From Eleginops maclovinus (lineage: Eukaryota; Chordata; Actinopteri; Perciformes; Eleginopidae): a stretch of 64,000 nucleotides of DNA. The notes beneath the pieces were generated by a model. That model saw only the letters and a program-made list of their open reading frames with translations, was not told the origin of the DNA and did no database searches. The first letter of the stretch is position 1; each line of letters starts with the position of its first letter. Of this stretch, positions 1 through 12,784 are shown one piece after another. A program made the translations under genes and the position numbers. The stretch is taken from positions 3,993,290-4,057,289 of the forward strand of contig NC_086363.1 in assembly GCF_036324505.1 (NCBI RefSeq), written 5' to 3'.

Positions 1-431
1 GTCTGCCATGTACACTACACTATGGTCACAAAAGGAAGGGATCATTTCACTATAGCCGAGAGGAACAATCACAGTAGCCAATAACTTTCATCGTCCGTAC
101 ACACACATGCATATTTATCATGTGGACTGAGGCGGGACGGAGGTGACAAATGTGTATTTAAGTCAAAATGTCAGTGTATGTGTGAAAACAATTGAGTTCT
201 TGTGCGGTGTCAAGACACATCATGACAGACAGCCGGTGAAATGTAAAGAAAAAGGAGAGACGGAGAAGAGAGCGGAGAGGGTTAGGATAACAGCGAGGGG
301 TAGAGAGACAGAGGGAAGCAGAGAGAGAGAGAGCTCAGAGAGATGGTACAGTGGCCAGAGGGCAGTGTGCATTAGAGTAAGAGTCTGATTGGCTCTGACC
401 TTCCTCACAGCCAGCTGTCAGCCTCTTAGAT

Positions 432-456
432 ACACACACACACACACACACACACA
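432..456 (+). repeat. (AC)12 microsatellite
   Basis: Short pure array. Confidence 0.97.
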
Positions 457-479
457 TGGAGCACACAGCCTGTTACGGC

Positions 480-560
480 CCTGCAGGCTCTGATTACCAT
501 ATCAGCACCGTCTCATTTGCATAAATCCCAGCACTCTTAATTAGGCTTCATCTCTCTCTT
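480..560. promoter_or_regulatory. Candidate enhancer block with octamer and homeodomain motifs
   Basis: Unique sequence containing ATTTGCATAAAT (POU octamer type) and CTTAATTAGG (homeodomain type). Suggestive only; conservation not tested. Confidence 0.25.
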
Positions 561-3500
561 CCTCTCTTTACCTCTCTCTCGTTTTCAGCTCTTCCCCTCA
601 ACTCCTCTTCCTCTCTCTCTTCCTCCATTTGCTTGCAGATAGGGACCGGGGTTTAGGGTTAGAATTAGCAGATAGGAGGGTCCATGACTCCCAATTAGTT
701 TAGTGCTGATTAGCCTAATGACAATTTCACTTCATCTACATGCATTAGCACCACGTATTCTTTTTTACCTCTTCTGTTCACATAAACATTATCTGCAAGG
801 TATTCTCGCTTTCATCCTCCCCCCTCCCCTCTGTTCTTCTTCCTCTCTTTATTTTACAGGTGTTCATGGTCAGAGAGGACAATCGGCTAATTATGCCTAG
901 AAGTAAACTCTTTGTACCTGCAGTAAATCAACGTGCATGACCGTTAGTGTTACACCGTATGTCCTCATGCAGACGTGTGGGTTAAAATAAGTTGTTGTGC
1001 TGGAATATCATATTTTCTTACATCAAGATCCATGATGAAAAGTTTGTCAGCTCATCATCTGTCAAAGGACGTTTTATTGCAGCTTAATCAGTAGGGATTA
1101 GTGATCCAGATGCTGCCTACATGCTGTCAGATATGTAATGAATTAGTCTGATATGAGTATATGAGGAACTGACTTCTGTAGAGCATGTAGTATGTCATGT
1201 TGACAGTATGAAAAGCCACCGAAAACAGCTGCATTTAAAACCATTAAATGTCCTTTTTTGCAAAAGAAAATGCATTAAAAAAAATCCATGCAGCCCATCC
1301 TTGATTAATGCATGCATCCATTGACTAACACATTGTCTAGTCAATATTTGAAAGTATCAAGTAATCAATTTAGAAGTTTCTGAGTGTGCAAAAAGTCATT
1401 TTTATATTACTGAATGAGCATTATTGTTGATATATCTGGCTGCGACATTTATGCTAACATAAGCTTGCCTCTGTTAATAGCAAATAAATAAAAGCTGTAG
1501 TTGTTAGTCTAGTAAAGAGGAAGCAACTGACGTGTAGATGAAGATCAAACATTGACAGATATTGACTATGGTTACCTTTAGCATAGCTCTAAAAAAAAAC
1601 ATGATTGTTTATTTTGGCAGGGACAATGCACAACACTTGTGCTGTCACGGACAAACAGTGTGTGGCTAAAAGCTAAATGTGTCAGTAGTCCTTTAAAGGT
1701 TACAGAGATAAACAAAAGACTTGATTTCAGCCTGAAAAAGTCTAACAACCATGAATATAGTTAATGGAAACACAATTCGCCATGTAATGTTAGTCCTACC
1801 ATTGATAGTTGAAAACAAATCCTAAATAAACCCTAGGAATGAAACTTTAGTGTGTTTGACAACAGTTCAGGAATTTATGCCAGTATATGATTGAGTTTGG
1901 AGGTTATTTAACAAATATATGTCATAAAATATTCTAAAAATCCTGAAAAATGGATCTACATTACCTAGGTGATATATCAGTGATGGCTGAGCAAGCACGT
2001 TGTACTAAGTGGTAGATGTATGTAATTTGAACTTGCTAAACAGTGACTTTTTTTGCAAGATACATCCCTTCACATATTTTTATTTTAATGGACAATTCTG
2101 TATTGAATCTGGTTTGTGAAGGTAGGAGCACAAATAAAATGGATTGGGGGAACTAAATGATATTCAGCTTCGGTGCCTCACTCAGCCCGAGGGCGACCCT
2201 GATCTGTGGACCTCCAATATGTCTGCCCGAGGCTGCGTTACATCACCTGAAAGCCCAGGAAAACCGAAGTGGACTTCAATCATGTGCCTAACTAGGAAAG
2301 GATCTAAAGGGAGGACTGGGACTTGAACATGTGGTGAAAGTTCATCTGCATTATCTCAAACTAAGATACACAACCAGCTGGTTTTGGGGGTTCAGAGAGG
2401 AACCAGGGGAGGCTGTCGAACCCCCGAACACTGAGTTATGTGTGTGTACACCGCATGTGTGTGTGTTGTCAGAGGGAGGTGTGTAGGGGGGTTAAACACA
2501 GCTATATTCTGTAGATAACAGGATTAGCTTGGAAGCGGATAATAAGTTAGCATTTCCTCCCCGCGGCGCTCTCTTCTCTCTCCTCTCTCTAATCCTGCAG
2601 CTTTGATGTCCCTGCTCCCATCAGGTATCTGGGCTGCTCTGGCCCCGGGGCCTCGGGGCCTCCAAATGCTCAGACACTGAGTTGTGTGTGTGGGTGTGGA
2701 TGTCTGCGTATGTGTGTGTGTATTCAGTGTCCTCATTAGTTCTGCCTGTTTACTAAAGTTGGCTTCTGAAATCTGCTGTGCGGCCGCTCTGCTCACTATT
2801 TACAACTCTCTCTCTCCCCCTCTCGCTGCCAGGGTCTGACCTGCAGAAAGCTGATGAGGCACATTATTCTGGGCATGAAGCAACTTCATAACCAGAATGT
2901 GTTAGATACAGATCGCAGTATAACTTTGACAACAAACAGTTAATAAATGAAGGAATACTCAACATGTAAATCAATATTTAAAAATGTGTTTTTTGTCGAT
3001 CATGTTCCAAAATAATCCTGAATGTGCAAGCAATGTTTAAAAAAGACAATTGAAGCTGTGTCATGGCCAGTGGGCCGGTTTTTCCACAAATATGGATATG
3101 GGTCTTGTTGAAAACCAGGAAGTTTTAGGTCATTGCTGTGAGATTGTTGGAGAATGAAGCAGTGATCTCCTTAGTGCACTATGACGCCTCTGTTCCTCAA
3201 TACTGTAGAAATGGCACTACATGTAGGCATGTAAAAGTCCTGCTAGCAGCGTTAGCACCAGCATCATTTTGAAGATCTTCACCCTGGTAGAAGTTTTACA
3301 AAAGATCTGTTTTCAGAAAATTACGTAAAACAATGTGAGCGTGTGGAAGAAAAGCAGAAATACATTCAAAGAAAGCTTCATTTAAATCCTGTGTAAGTGT
3401 GGATTAGGCCTCAGAAATGAAAAGATTTCTCTTAATGGGATTTTGTATTGCGTTATAAATCATTTTCCATATAGCACACTAAGGAAATATCTACAGTATG

Positions 3501-3949
3501 TATAATTGTTTTGAGATCTATGAAAAGTAGAACAGGTCTTAGTTTGTTTTCTGAACATGATAAGAGTTGACTGGCACACTTCGAACTAGGCACATCATTT
3601 TCCTTTTGTCTGCAAAGATTTCACACTGCTTTGGCCCGTCAATATCTACCTGCAACCACACATTCCTGGTAGATGAACAACACATATATGAACGTTTTAT
3701 TCCAACATATTTACCTTGCGATCATTGAGGTGGGTGTGTAAAGAGTGAAACCCTTTTCCAGAGAAATGTATTTCAGTGTTGTGCTGCCTGATTCTTTTCT
3801 ACTTACTTTAACCAGAACATGTTTCTAATATTGGACATCATGGATCCTATTTCACCTTCTCACCTTTAACTTGGGAAACATGCTGAGCAGCAACTTGCAT
3901 TTTTCTGTCTGAAACTGAGCTTTAAATCATGGACCATGGAAGACTCCAT

Positions 3950-4020
3950 ATTTGTAGGTCTGTTCGGGGACTTGAACCGGCGACCCTACGACTCGCAGAA
4001 CAGGTCAGACCAGGTCAGAA
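3950..4020 (-). repeat. Fragment of tRNA-derived repeat (B-box)
   Basis: On the minus strand GTCGCCGGTTCAAGTCCCCG contains a good RNA polymerase III B box (GGTTCAAGTCC), as in tRNA-derived fish SINEs. The T-stem does not pair well and no A box or acceptor stem is seen, so it is not a tRNA gene. Confidence 0.4.
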
Positions 4021-4364
4021 CAGGGCCTAAAGAAAGCGTGTAAACTTATTCCGCGAAAGTTGAACTATTCCTTTAAAATCTGAAATGAACTCAGGGAGGC
4101 AATCCTGTCAGAAACTCCAACTGTCCCTGCAGTGAAGATAATCTCCCAGCAGCAAATCAGTAAACGCCCTCCTCCTGCTTCCCTTTAAATCCTCGTGTAA
4201 ATGCAAATGTTATTGAACCTACTGTATATCTGAATTATCCGCAGAGCAGATACAGACGTTATAGGGTCTCCATACTGTCGGCAGGCTGTTTACTTCAATG
4301 TGTGCGGCTGTGTGTGTGCGTGGTAGGAGGGGAGAAATGGAGTCTAGGAGTGTGTGAGTCTAAT

Positions 4365-4500
4365 TAAAACGATGAAAATAATTACTGATACAGGCTGACA
4401 GACAGCCTCGCCCTCAGACATCCTCAGTAATTAGTTAATTAACCAAACGCAAATTAGCAGCAAGAATTAGTCAGCCAGGCTTAACGGAGAAGATGGTGAG
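4365..4500. promoter_or_regulatory. Candidate enhancer block, homeodomain-motif cluster
   Basis: Five TAAT/ATTA-type sites in about 110 bp (CTAATTAAAA, AATAATTACT, GTAATTAGTTAATTAACC, AAATTAGC, GAATTAGT). Unique sequence, typical of deeply conserved developmental enhancers. Confidence 0.3.
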
Positions 4501-5439
4501 CCCTCCTCTCGCTTTCTGCTTTGCTACTCTCTGCTCCGCCTTTGCTATCTGGGTGTGTGTGCGTGTGTGTGTGCGTGTGTGTGTGTTTGCAGAGCTACAC
4601 TAAACTGTTTTAAAAAGTTAGAAATAGGGCACGTCTGCTTTATTACACTTTATCACTTCTTTGCATGACACAGCCGCAACATGGTATATGTAATATTTTT
4701 TACGCCTAAGTCAATTCATTCAAATTAAAAAGTGATTTCCGGATAATGAGGCAGTAATTTTCTCATGTTTTTGCCTAACATAACAGGGTTACACAGTCTG
4801 AATGTTTGCATCTGTGCCCCTTCAGATTCCCTTAACTTGTAATAAAAAGTGCTAATTTAAAAGAAATTCAGGCATTATTTTCCTCAAACTTGAAGCAGAA
4901 AGTTACACTATAAAGTCAGAGCAGATATTCCCCCTCTTATGACGAACACATTTACAAAATAAAAAACTGAATCCCTGCAGCTCACATGATCCAAACACGC
5001 CACTGTGGTTCCTCTGAAGCCCTGCAGGTCATCAGAGCAACCGCTCAGATCCACCACACTGAAGTCACAATGATTACGTGAGCAGGGATGAATATTCGCC
5101 CACTGTCGGCTCCAGAGGGCGAGCTGAGGCTCAGTGCTGAAGGCGGCCGGTATCCCTTTTGTTAACACTCACTTTGCTTTGCCTGTGGCTCATTTTAGGG
5201 AAGATGTGAGAGGAGACAATGCTCCGACTGCACAGCAACCCTCAATGGCACGATAAGGCTGTATACTGTAGCATCAATGTGAACAAAGCATGACATCTTT
5301 ATTTTTGTATTTTTAACAAATCCTGAAACTAAAGAAGTCCTGATCTTACTAACAAGTATTGTCTTTGAATAAAAGAAGTTTAATACACTCTTATATGGAC
5401 ATATGTTAACAAGGAACATGATCAACCAATCCTAGTTTT

Positions 5440-5600
5440 TTTATGAAGCCCAATACCACACATTACAAATTCGTCTCAGGGGGCTTCACAGTTTGAACAG
5501 AATACAACACCCTCTGTCCTTAAACACCAGCATCGTACAAGGAAAGACTCCAAAGAAAAATGAAAGGGCAAAAATGCCACAGAGGAAGACTCTAAGAATA
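5440..5600 (+). repeat. Dispersed teleost repeat fragment
   Basis: Contains CAGGGGGCTTCACAGTTTGA, ACACCCTCTGTCCTTAAACA and AAGGAAAGACTCC. I recall this combination from a widespread percomorph repeat. Class unknown; recognition is from memory only. Confidence 0.4.
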
Positions 5601-6596
5601 ACCCACAGATTGATTTAGCAGCTTGTGTATAATCATGATAAGGACTGAACTATGCTGATCACTAAAGCTGTAACAGGAGCGCGTTCGATATTAAAAGACA
5701 GAGCCCTGCCTTCACCATAACACTGGTTGGTGATTTAGTTTTCAAAATGTCAAAGCAGGAATAAATGCTGAAATCAAGTCTGTAACCGGGTTAAATCATA
5801 TGCTGTGACTTATTGTGTATATTTGCCGAAAAAATGGGTGCTTTGTGTTTTAAGAGCATTGACTTGTCGTCCATCACAATGTGTGTGTGTGTAATACAGA
5901 TTGTTTTGGATGGTATTGAGTTTAAAGTTGAAATGATAGCATATTTAGATTGTTGTATAGTTGTTATGGCTGTCATAGTCATATCATTTTTGTCCTATTT
6001 AACATTCTGGTAGCTTCAGAAAGATGAATGAATATACATTACATACATACATGTACACATACTATATACAATACATGGAGACAAGGATAAAAGAATGAAT
6101 GGTTGTCATTGCGGATGTGATTGCTTACACACAAGAATATGTGTGCATCAGTGTGTATAACAGTGTGTGTGTTTCTGCGTCTGTACATGCATGGTTGTAG
6201 CTTGGGGGGAAAGAAGCCATGTGCACATTCAGGTCAGAGCTGTCAATCATTCCCAATCTGTTAGCTGTGTGTGTGTGTGTGTGTATGTGTGTATTTGTGC
6301 TCTGACTTATAAAGTAACCTTAAACCTGATATCGCCTCTCAGTGCTGCAGGATTTTTCTCACACCTCCTTGTGAGGAAGAACAGTTTTGAAACAGTGAGA
6401 CCAAATATTGTCTCTGAGCTAAAGCGAATAGTTGTTTCTTTTTGTACACACTGAAAGAAGTCATGAAGCAGACATCTGAGTGTGAGAGCAGTTTCCATGC
6501 AGAGCAAACAGTGTGTTCTGTGGGCGCTTAATAATGTCTATGGTTTAAAAGGAGAGCTTATTGGAAACCAAAAATGTAATTGTTACTAGAAAAGTA

Positions 6597-7208
6597 AACG
6601 TGGAAGAAGTACTCAGATCTGGTAATTGAGTAAAAGTAGAAGTACTCAGGTATTGTACTTGAGTAAAGTAGAAGTACTCAGATCTTGTAATTGAGTAAAG
6701 TAGAAGTACACAGATCTTGTACTTGAGTAAAGTAGAAGTACTCAGATCTTGTACTTGAGTAAAGTAGAAGTGCCAGAGTGTAGGAATACTCTGTCACAGT
6801 AAAAGTATTCTAAATGTTCCTCCAGTGAAAGTAGAAAGTACTCTCCTCTAAATGTACTTAAAGTAGCGACAGTAAAAGTAGTCATTGTCTGATTGGTCCA
6901 TTTCAGAATAATATCTCTGATATGTTTTATAATGATTGATCATTAAAGTGTTCTCAGAGCTGGCAAAGGTGCAGCTAGTTTGAATGGCTTTGTATACTGC
7001 AGGGTAGCTGCTGGATTTACTGCAGGTGAACTACAGTCTGATTTAAGGGCTGATTATACTTACCATCATTAATTCTAATCTGCCTAGCAACTAAAGGGAT
7101 TACATAAATGTAGTGGAGTAAAAGTACAAAGTAGCTTAAAATGGAAATAGTAAAGTACAAGTACCTCAGAATTGTACTTAAGTAAATCTTAGTTACTTTA
7201 CACCTCTG
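6597..7208 (+). mobile_element. MITE-like element, copy 1
   Basis: Starts with GGAAGAAGTACTCAGATCT, ends TTACTTTACACCTCTG, rich in AAGTACTC/AAGTAAAAGTA motifs. Its core (6890-7045) matches the cores of copies 3 and 4. It has no coding capacity. The CAGAGGTG-type ends resemble hAT-like non-autonomous elements common in teleosts; the class is inference. Confidence 0.6.
6608..6768 (+). repeat. 32-33-bp minisatellite, 5 units
   Basis: Units start at 6608, 6641, 6673, 6705 and 6737, each AGTACTCAGATCTTGTACTT followed by GAGTAAAGTAGA with few changes. This is a tandem amplification of the terminal part of the MITE-like element. Confidence 0.85.
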
Positions 7209-8004
7209 CCTACAGTGCAGTTTATAACAGCCATTGTTTCTATAAATGGTGAAGATTAGCTCCCTGAAACCCTAACCAAGTACTACAAGCTGCCTTAACT
7301 TTAATAGAAGTTGAACACATGTGTAAAAACTAGTACTCATATGATTCTGATATAGTTTGTATGAGGATTTGTTGGACTGAATAATTGCTCTTAAGCTATC
7401 TGTATTAAGTCATGTTTCTGTTCACATCCACTTGGATTTGTTTTGTTTACCGGCTCCGCTCCCTGCCGTCTCCCCTCTCACTCCGCTGTGTATCGCTTAG
7501 TAAAACTGGAATCGCTCTCAAGCGGTCTGTAAACAGTTTCTCTGGTGGGAACGTGTCACTGTGTTTCCATTCACTAAGCAGCCAGCAGCCAGAGATCTGG
7601 CACTGTGGGACTCAAACTTTCTCTCCAGGGACTCGCACTGCAAGCTCATCTCCCCAAAACACAACACCAGAACCCAGAGTTATAATTTTTGACAGCAGCT
7701 AAAAATATAAGAAACATCCCCGGGGGATTGTGTGTGTCAATATTTTTCTTTCTGAGCAGGGTAAAAGGGATTTCCTTTTCCTGCAGTTTTAAAATATTCT
7801 CAACTTTTAACTAGAGGAGAGACTACAGAAATTGTTAAGCAAGTATGCAAGGGTGAACACACAGATATCTGATGAAGAGCTGAGATGTGAAAGGCTGAAT
7901 ACATATGTGAGAAGTCATTTGGAAACATCTTTAGTAGAGGTGGGGGCGGCCATGAAATAAGCTAAATATGTTTTTCTGAAGTCCCTAAATATCAGTCACG
8001 GTGC

Positions 8005-8686
8005 ATTGATAAATCCATGACGCTGTCCATGGTGCTGAGGAGTGGATGGATTAGTAATGCAACTCTTTGCCCCTTGTGAAAAATGGACTACTGGTTGGGA
8101 TGTTTGGAGACTCTGGGTTAGGGATAGAGAAAGTTAGTAAAGCCTTCTTGGTTGCTTAATGTACAACTTAAATGTCAAAGATCCTAATAAGGGGCCCTAA
8201 TTTCCTCATATTCAGGTTCATATTTGTATTTTGTGTCTCTACTGGGACATGTCTCCGTGCTTTAATGTTCAAAAAGCTCTTTATGTTTCTCATACTGCCT
8301 GTGCTGCAGCACCTCTTTTCACCCTCTGTCTGAAACCAGGGCCCAGTCTGCTCTGATTGGTTAGCTGGCCGGCTCTGTTGTGATTGGTCAACTGCTAAGA
8401 CATGTCCCGTCCCCTTAGCCTATCACGTACAATGTTTTGGAGCGCTAGTGAATAGAAGAGCGAGTGTTGCATAATGATGTCACTTTGTCATGAAAGTAAA
8501 CAAAGTGGAGGCATTTCAGGCAGGGGGCGGGAGGGGGGTGTGGGTGAGATACTCCCTCTGGAGGGAACACAGGGATTTTAGCCGTTTAAGAAAAACCTAA
8601 TATCACACTACAGGAAAGGGAAAACTCAAAAACCATACTAGGGTCCCTCTGATAAATCAATGGCGCTGTCCATGGTGCTGAATAGC
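8005..8686. repeat. Pair of about 35-bp direct repeats
   Basis: GATAAATCCATGACGCTGTC near 8010 and GATAAATCAATGGCGCTGTC near 8652 are both followed by CATGGTGCTGA. They flank the dispersed repeat fragment at 8200-8460, so they could be ends of one larger element. Confidence 0.55.
8200..8460. repeat. Dispersed teleost repeat fragment
   Basis: Contains TTCAAAAAGCTCTTTATGTT, ATACTGCCTGTGCTGCAGCA and CAGTCTGCTCTGATTGGTTA, wording I recall as recurrent in fish intergenic DNA. Ends uncertain. Confidence 0.35.
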
Positions 8687-10791
8687 AAATTGATTTTTAA
8701 TTGCAACTAAAGCTAGATAACCTTTTCCAGTTAGTGAACTGTTCTAGTGTCTGATATCACCTCGCCTAAGGGTCACATTACTTCATCAAAAACAACTCTG
8801 AGATTCAGGACCCGTTCAATACACTTCCACGAGTTATTGGAACCACTCGTAAATACTGAAAGGAAAACCAGTAGTGTGATGATCAGCCCGGCTGCTGGCT
8901 GATTCTTTGTTTCCATTGGCTCGGCTGCCGTTGACTTTGCTCTAATGTCAGAGGTAAGCCATGACCTGCAGGCATCTGTTCTCCTTCCCTAGAAGCTTCA
9001 CATGCATCCACTCATCACTGCCATCACACACTACTGCAACACACACTCCCCACACCCGTCTTGTGGTATTTCTCGGGTATCCACGCCCCTTGTCCTGTGG
9101 ACGAGTGTATGTTTTGTTTATGGTCAGTGACATGCACAAGCACTGAGGGGCCTAACTGAATGTGAGCACTGTCAGAAGAGATTAGAGCCGTATGTGTCGT
9201 TGGGTGTGTGTGTGTTGGCTAGTTGACTGGTGGGGAGACACCCGTACAGATGGGGGCTTCAGATGTGATGAGCGTCAGGCCCGGGCCTCCTCCTGTCTTC
9301 GCGGCTCAGCGTCAAGAAAAGCGCTGCTGCTGCCGTCCAAATAACCCGAGCAGCCCACCGGCCACTGCAGCGTCCCCTTTGTCTCCTCGTCCCTCCACAG
9401 ACACACTCACACACACACACACACACACACTTCCTTCTACTGATATACAAAGGCCACGTGTTTTTGGGACTGAACCAGATAATACATTGTCCTAAAATTC
9501 AACATTCCTGTCAGAAAGACACTTAAGTCATTCTTAAAAGGTTGATTTAGGCAAGGAGAGACATGGCTATTTTAATAATGACTTCCTAGGCAGTTCAAGC
9601 ACCCAGCTTATGGTAAACAATGTTTGTGCACAACGAGAGCTCAAAAAAACTATCCCAGTAATAATAATTGAAGCCCAAAAAGGTTGAGGAAAAGCAAATC
9701 AGTTGCAACCAGAGACAATAGTTTTCCCCTTAAAATGGAAATAGTTTTTGCAGAGTTGTATGAAAACATTTGTAGTACTCGTAGACATCAGTGTTCCCAA
9801 ACATCTTATCTAATGCGGCAAGAAGGTTTTACATTTGTGGCCAATTAAAGTTTACAGGACTTTTTGTGTAGATTAGTAGATCCCAAAGCGTTCCTTTTTA
9901 TGACACTATTTTAAATCATCATGCAGCTTCATGAAGACTGTATTTGTTTTTAAACTAAAGGACGAGTCCAATCTGTTTGCATGCTTTCAATAATAATAAC
10001 AATAAACCGTCTGCTTCAACATACTAGGAAAATATGCAAACTGCACTAGGCTACAAGCGTCAAATTACGACTATATCTTTCTGTCCAGCTCTAACACAAA
10101 CACCCCCACACTAGATTTAGAAGTGTGATGATGGTGGTCTGGATGCTGTAGGGTGGAGGTGGGTTCATGGCCTCGCTCACTCGGTCAGGCTGGGCTTTTT
10201 GTTCAGACATTGAACAGAGACCTCCATCGCCCTGAGGACATTTATCTCTCCCCATCCCTGACTCTCCCACAGTGTGTGAGCCAACGCAGTGTTTCTATAA
10301 TACCTGTAACAAACAGACCATACAGTTAGGCTTGCTTTAATACATCCTTGTCTTCTAAAACACAACATTATTTACCTTCTTGTGTCTTTTATCACGTCTT
10401 TTGAGCTTTCAATGCATTTACATTGACTACATACACATAAGAATAATGATTTCTAGATTAAAACAATGTCATCATTACTAAAGTAGATCTGTAAGCATGC
10501 TCATGGTAGTACAAGTAATGAATAACATTTTAAAGGTGACCAGGAGACAGACCCTGTCACTGAATGGTGCAGAAGCAGGTGGTGTGTGTCTCCTAAAACA
10601 CAAAAGGATCAAATCAAAATAGATGTAAGTCATTTCCTCTTCACAATCTGTTATAAACTGCAGAAAGAAATCCAACCACAGCTTGATGTATGAGTATACT
10701 ACTACTGCTCAGCCCAAAATATTGTTCCTTGGATTGAACTTAATAATTCTGCAACAACTTGAATGTGCACTCTTTTCCCCTTCTCCGCAAT

Positions 10792-11322
10792 CTTGTTTCC
10801 CCTTATCTTTTATTACATTTGTTCGAAGGCTCCTATTAAAAAAGTCCCCTGTGAATATAGTTTTACATTTTCCAGAAGCATCCACTTGTGATCTACTTTG
10901 CCTTTGTTTTTTGTTTTGCTCTTTGACGGGATTATTTGTATGTAAAGAAATACAACTGTATGTACACAATGTTACAGCACATAGAGGTATAAATACTGCA
11001 GCCTTATTTATCTGGCTGACTAAAACCTCCAAATATATCTTGCTCCATATGTGCTCTTATTTGGTCCAAGGCATCAAAAACCATCTTGTTTTCCCTTTAT
11101 TCTTTTATTACATTCTTTAAAATGCTCCTGTTAGAAAAACTCCCCTGTGAATACGTCTAGTTGTGATCTACCTTGGATTTAGGTTGTTCTTTTTGCTCTT
11201 TGGCAGATAGTTTCTTTGCATGTAAAGAAATAAACGTGATGTATGTGTGCACATAAAGAGCTGCAGCTGACCAACAACTCCAAATATATCTGGCTCGTAT
11301 GTGGTCCAAGGCATCAAAAACA
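10792..11322. repeat. Diverged tandem duplication, about 290 bp unit
   Basis: Unit 1 10792-11084, unit 2 11085-11322. Shared landmarks in the same order: CTTTTATTACATT, CCCCTGTGAATA, TTGTGATCTAC, GCATGTAAAGAAATA or its variant, CTCCAAATATATC, and GGTCCAAGGCATCAAAAAC. Unit 2 has small deletions. Confidence 0.8.
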
Positions 11323-12348
11323 GAGCTGAGCGTTATCTTAAAAAGAAGGATTAAGAGGATCTGTACAAAACTAGCTTTTGAATCTCAATCAATTTATGAA
11401 ACTAGTGGTATTTAATATTATCCAAAAGTGTCAATCAATCCAGTGCAGCAGTAAAAATGTTTAGGCTGACTAAAACAAGGAATGATACTTTTGATTAACG
11501 CTAAGGGCATCATTAGTTGCTTTATCCCTCCTCCTGTAGTCGGCCATTTACTGAGACTGTAAAGTGTTTTAATAGTTGTGTGCTCTCTGGATTGACATGT
11601 ATCCGCTTCGGCTGAAGTGTCCGTCTCTCCCCTCTGAGTTGAGAAGTCTTCCCGCTCTGAATCGATTCTCGATGTTTAATGTCTGACCTCTGTGACATCC
11701 CTCCACTCATTCATACCTGTAAATGGTATGACCGAAGCATGCCTCCAACAATAAACACAACTAATAACAACCGGCTCCCGGAGGACTGTGTGAAGATATG
11801 TGTGCGTGTGTGTGTGTGTGTGTTGGGGGGTTGAGTATAGGAGTTAATAATGCACGCACAAGTGGAGCTCAATATTGTGGAGGTGTACATATAGAAATCC
11901 TCAACCCCCCCACACAGTCCCACCAATACTTTCAACCTCATAGATGATATAGTATGTCTTTTTGGATTGAGATTGACCTTCTACCAGTTATCCCTCAGTT
12001 TCAATCACTCACATTACCATGGAGCACTGTAGGAGGCGGTCAGTTTCAGGGTCTGCTCCAACATGAACACAATCACCATATTGTATTGTCTAACAGTGAA
12101 AACATTATGTCACAAAAGGACTTCAGTGTTGACTACAGACAACTTATATATAGGGTTAGTCTTAGCTTTCAATTTAGAGTGAACTGTTAAAGCTTCTCTG
12201 TTCATTTCCTATGTTACTTCTGTTAGAAGCTGATCTGACGTCTAATTGGTAAGAAGAAGACACCAGAGGTACATCTTTTGGACAAATATACTAGGCAACA
12301 TTTATAGAAAGCTTGTGGTTTTGGCCATTATTGTTCCACCAAGGTTTT

Positions 12349-12784
12349 TTATTCCTGAGTTTGTATGCTGTTATCTTTGTGTATAAGTAATAGCGAGGAA
12401 GCTGTGTGGCAGTGTGTGCTCTCCTCTGTCTCTTTGACCGGTCTGCTTTTGGCTAAAATCCCTCAAAAAACAAAGGGTTACACTTAAGACAAAAGGGTAG
12501 GCATGTGTTCACACTCAAAGGAAATCTGTCCAACATTGCATGGAAGCATTGGTCAATGTTTACTTTGTAACAGGGCAGAATAAACACACAAACATCTTAA
12601 GAAACAAGGCTATAACCTGCTGGAACCTATGACTATCTCCCTTTTTTAGCAGGTAAAAGATTTCTGACCTTGGTGGCTAAGCGAGCATTGCTTTGTATTC
12701 CTGAGTTTGTGCGCGGGTGTCTCAGAGTATAAGTGATTGTGAGGAGCTGTGTGTGCTCTCCTCTGCGTAACCTTGACCCGTCTG
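12349..12784. repeat. Diverged direct duplication, about 95 bp units
   Basis: Units 12349-12447 and 12694-12784 share ATTCCTGAGTTTGT, AGTATAAGTGAT or its variant, GTGTGTGCTCTCCTCTG and TTGACCNGTCTGC, separated by about 250 bp. Confidence 0.75.

Noticed and set aside
2144..2326. 60-codon frame in GC-richer sequence with exon-like composition
   Set aside because: No splice sites of good quality at the ends and no family resemblance; possibly a remnant of an old repeat.
2640..2665. GC palindromes resembling AP-2 binding sites (GGCCCCGGGGCC, GCCTCGGGGCC)
   Set aside because: Short GC-rich matches are expected by chance and there is no supporting cluster.
3950..4020. Possible tRNA gene on the minus strand
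   Set aside because: Only a B-box and T-loop-like segment are present; no acceptor stem, D arm or paired T-stem.
6608..6768. Regularly spaced repeats resembling a CRISPR array
   Set aside because: The units are directly adjacent with no unique spacers, in a eukaryotic genome; it is a minisatellite.
10683..11120. 145-codon open frame
   Set aside because: Lies across a diverged tandem duplication whose second unit is not open in the same way; no recognisable motif.
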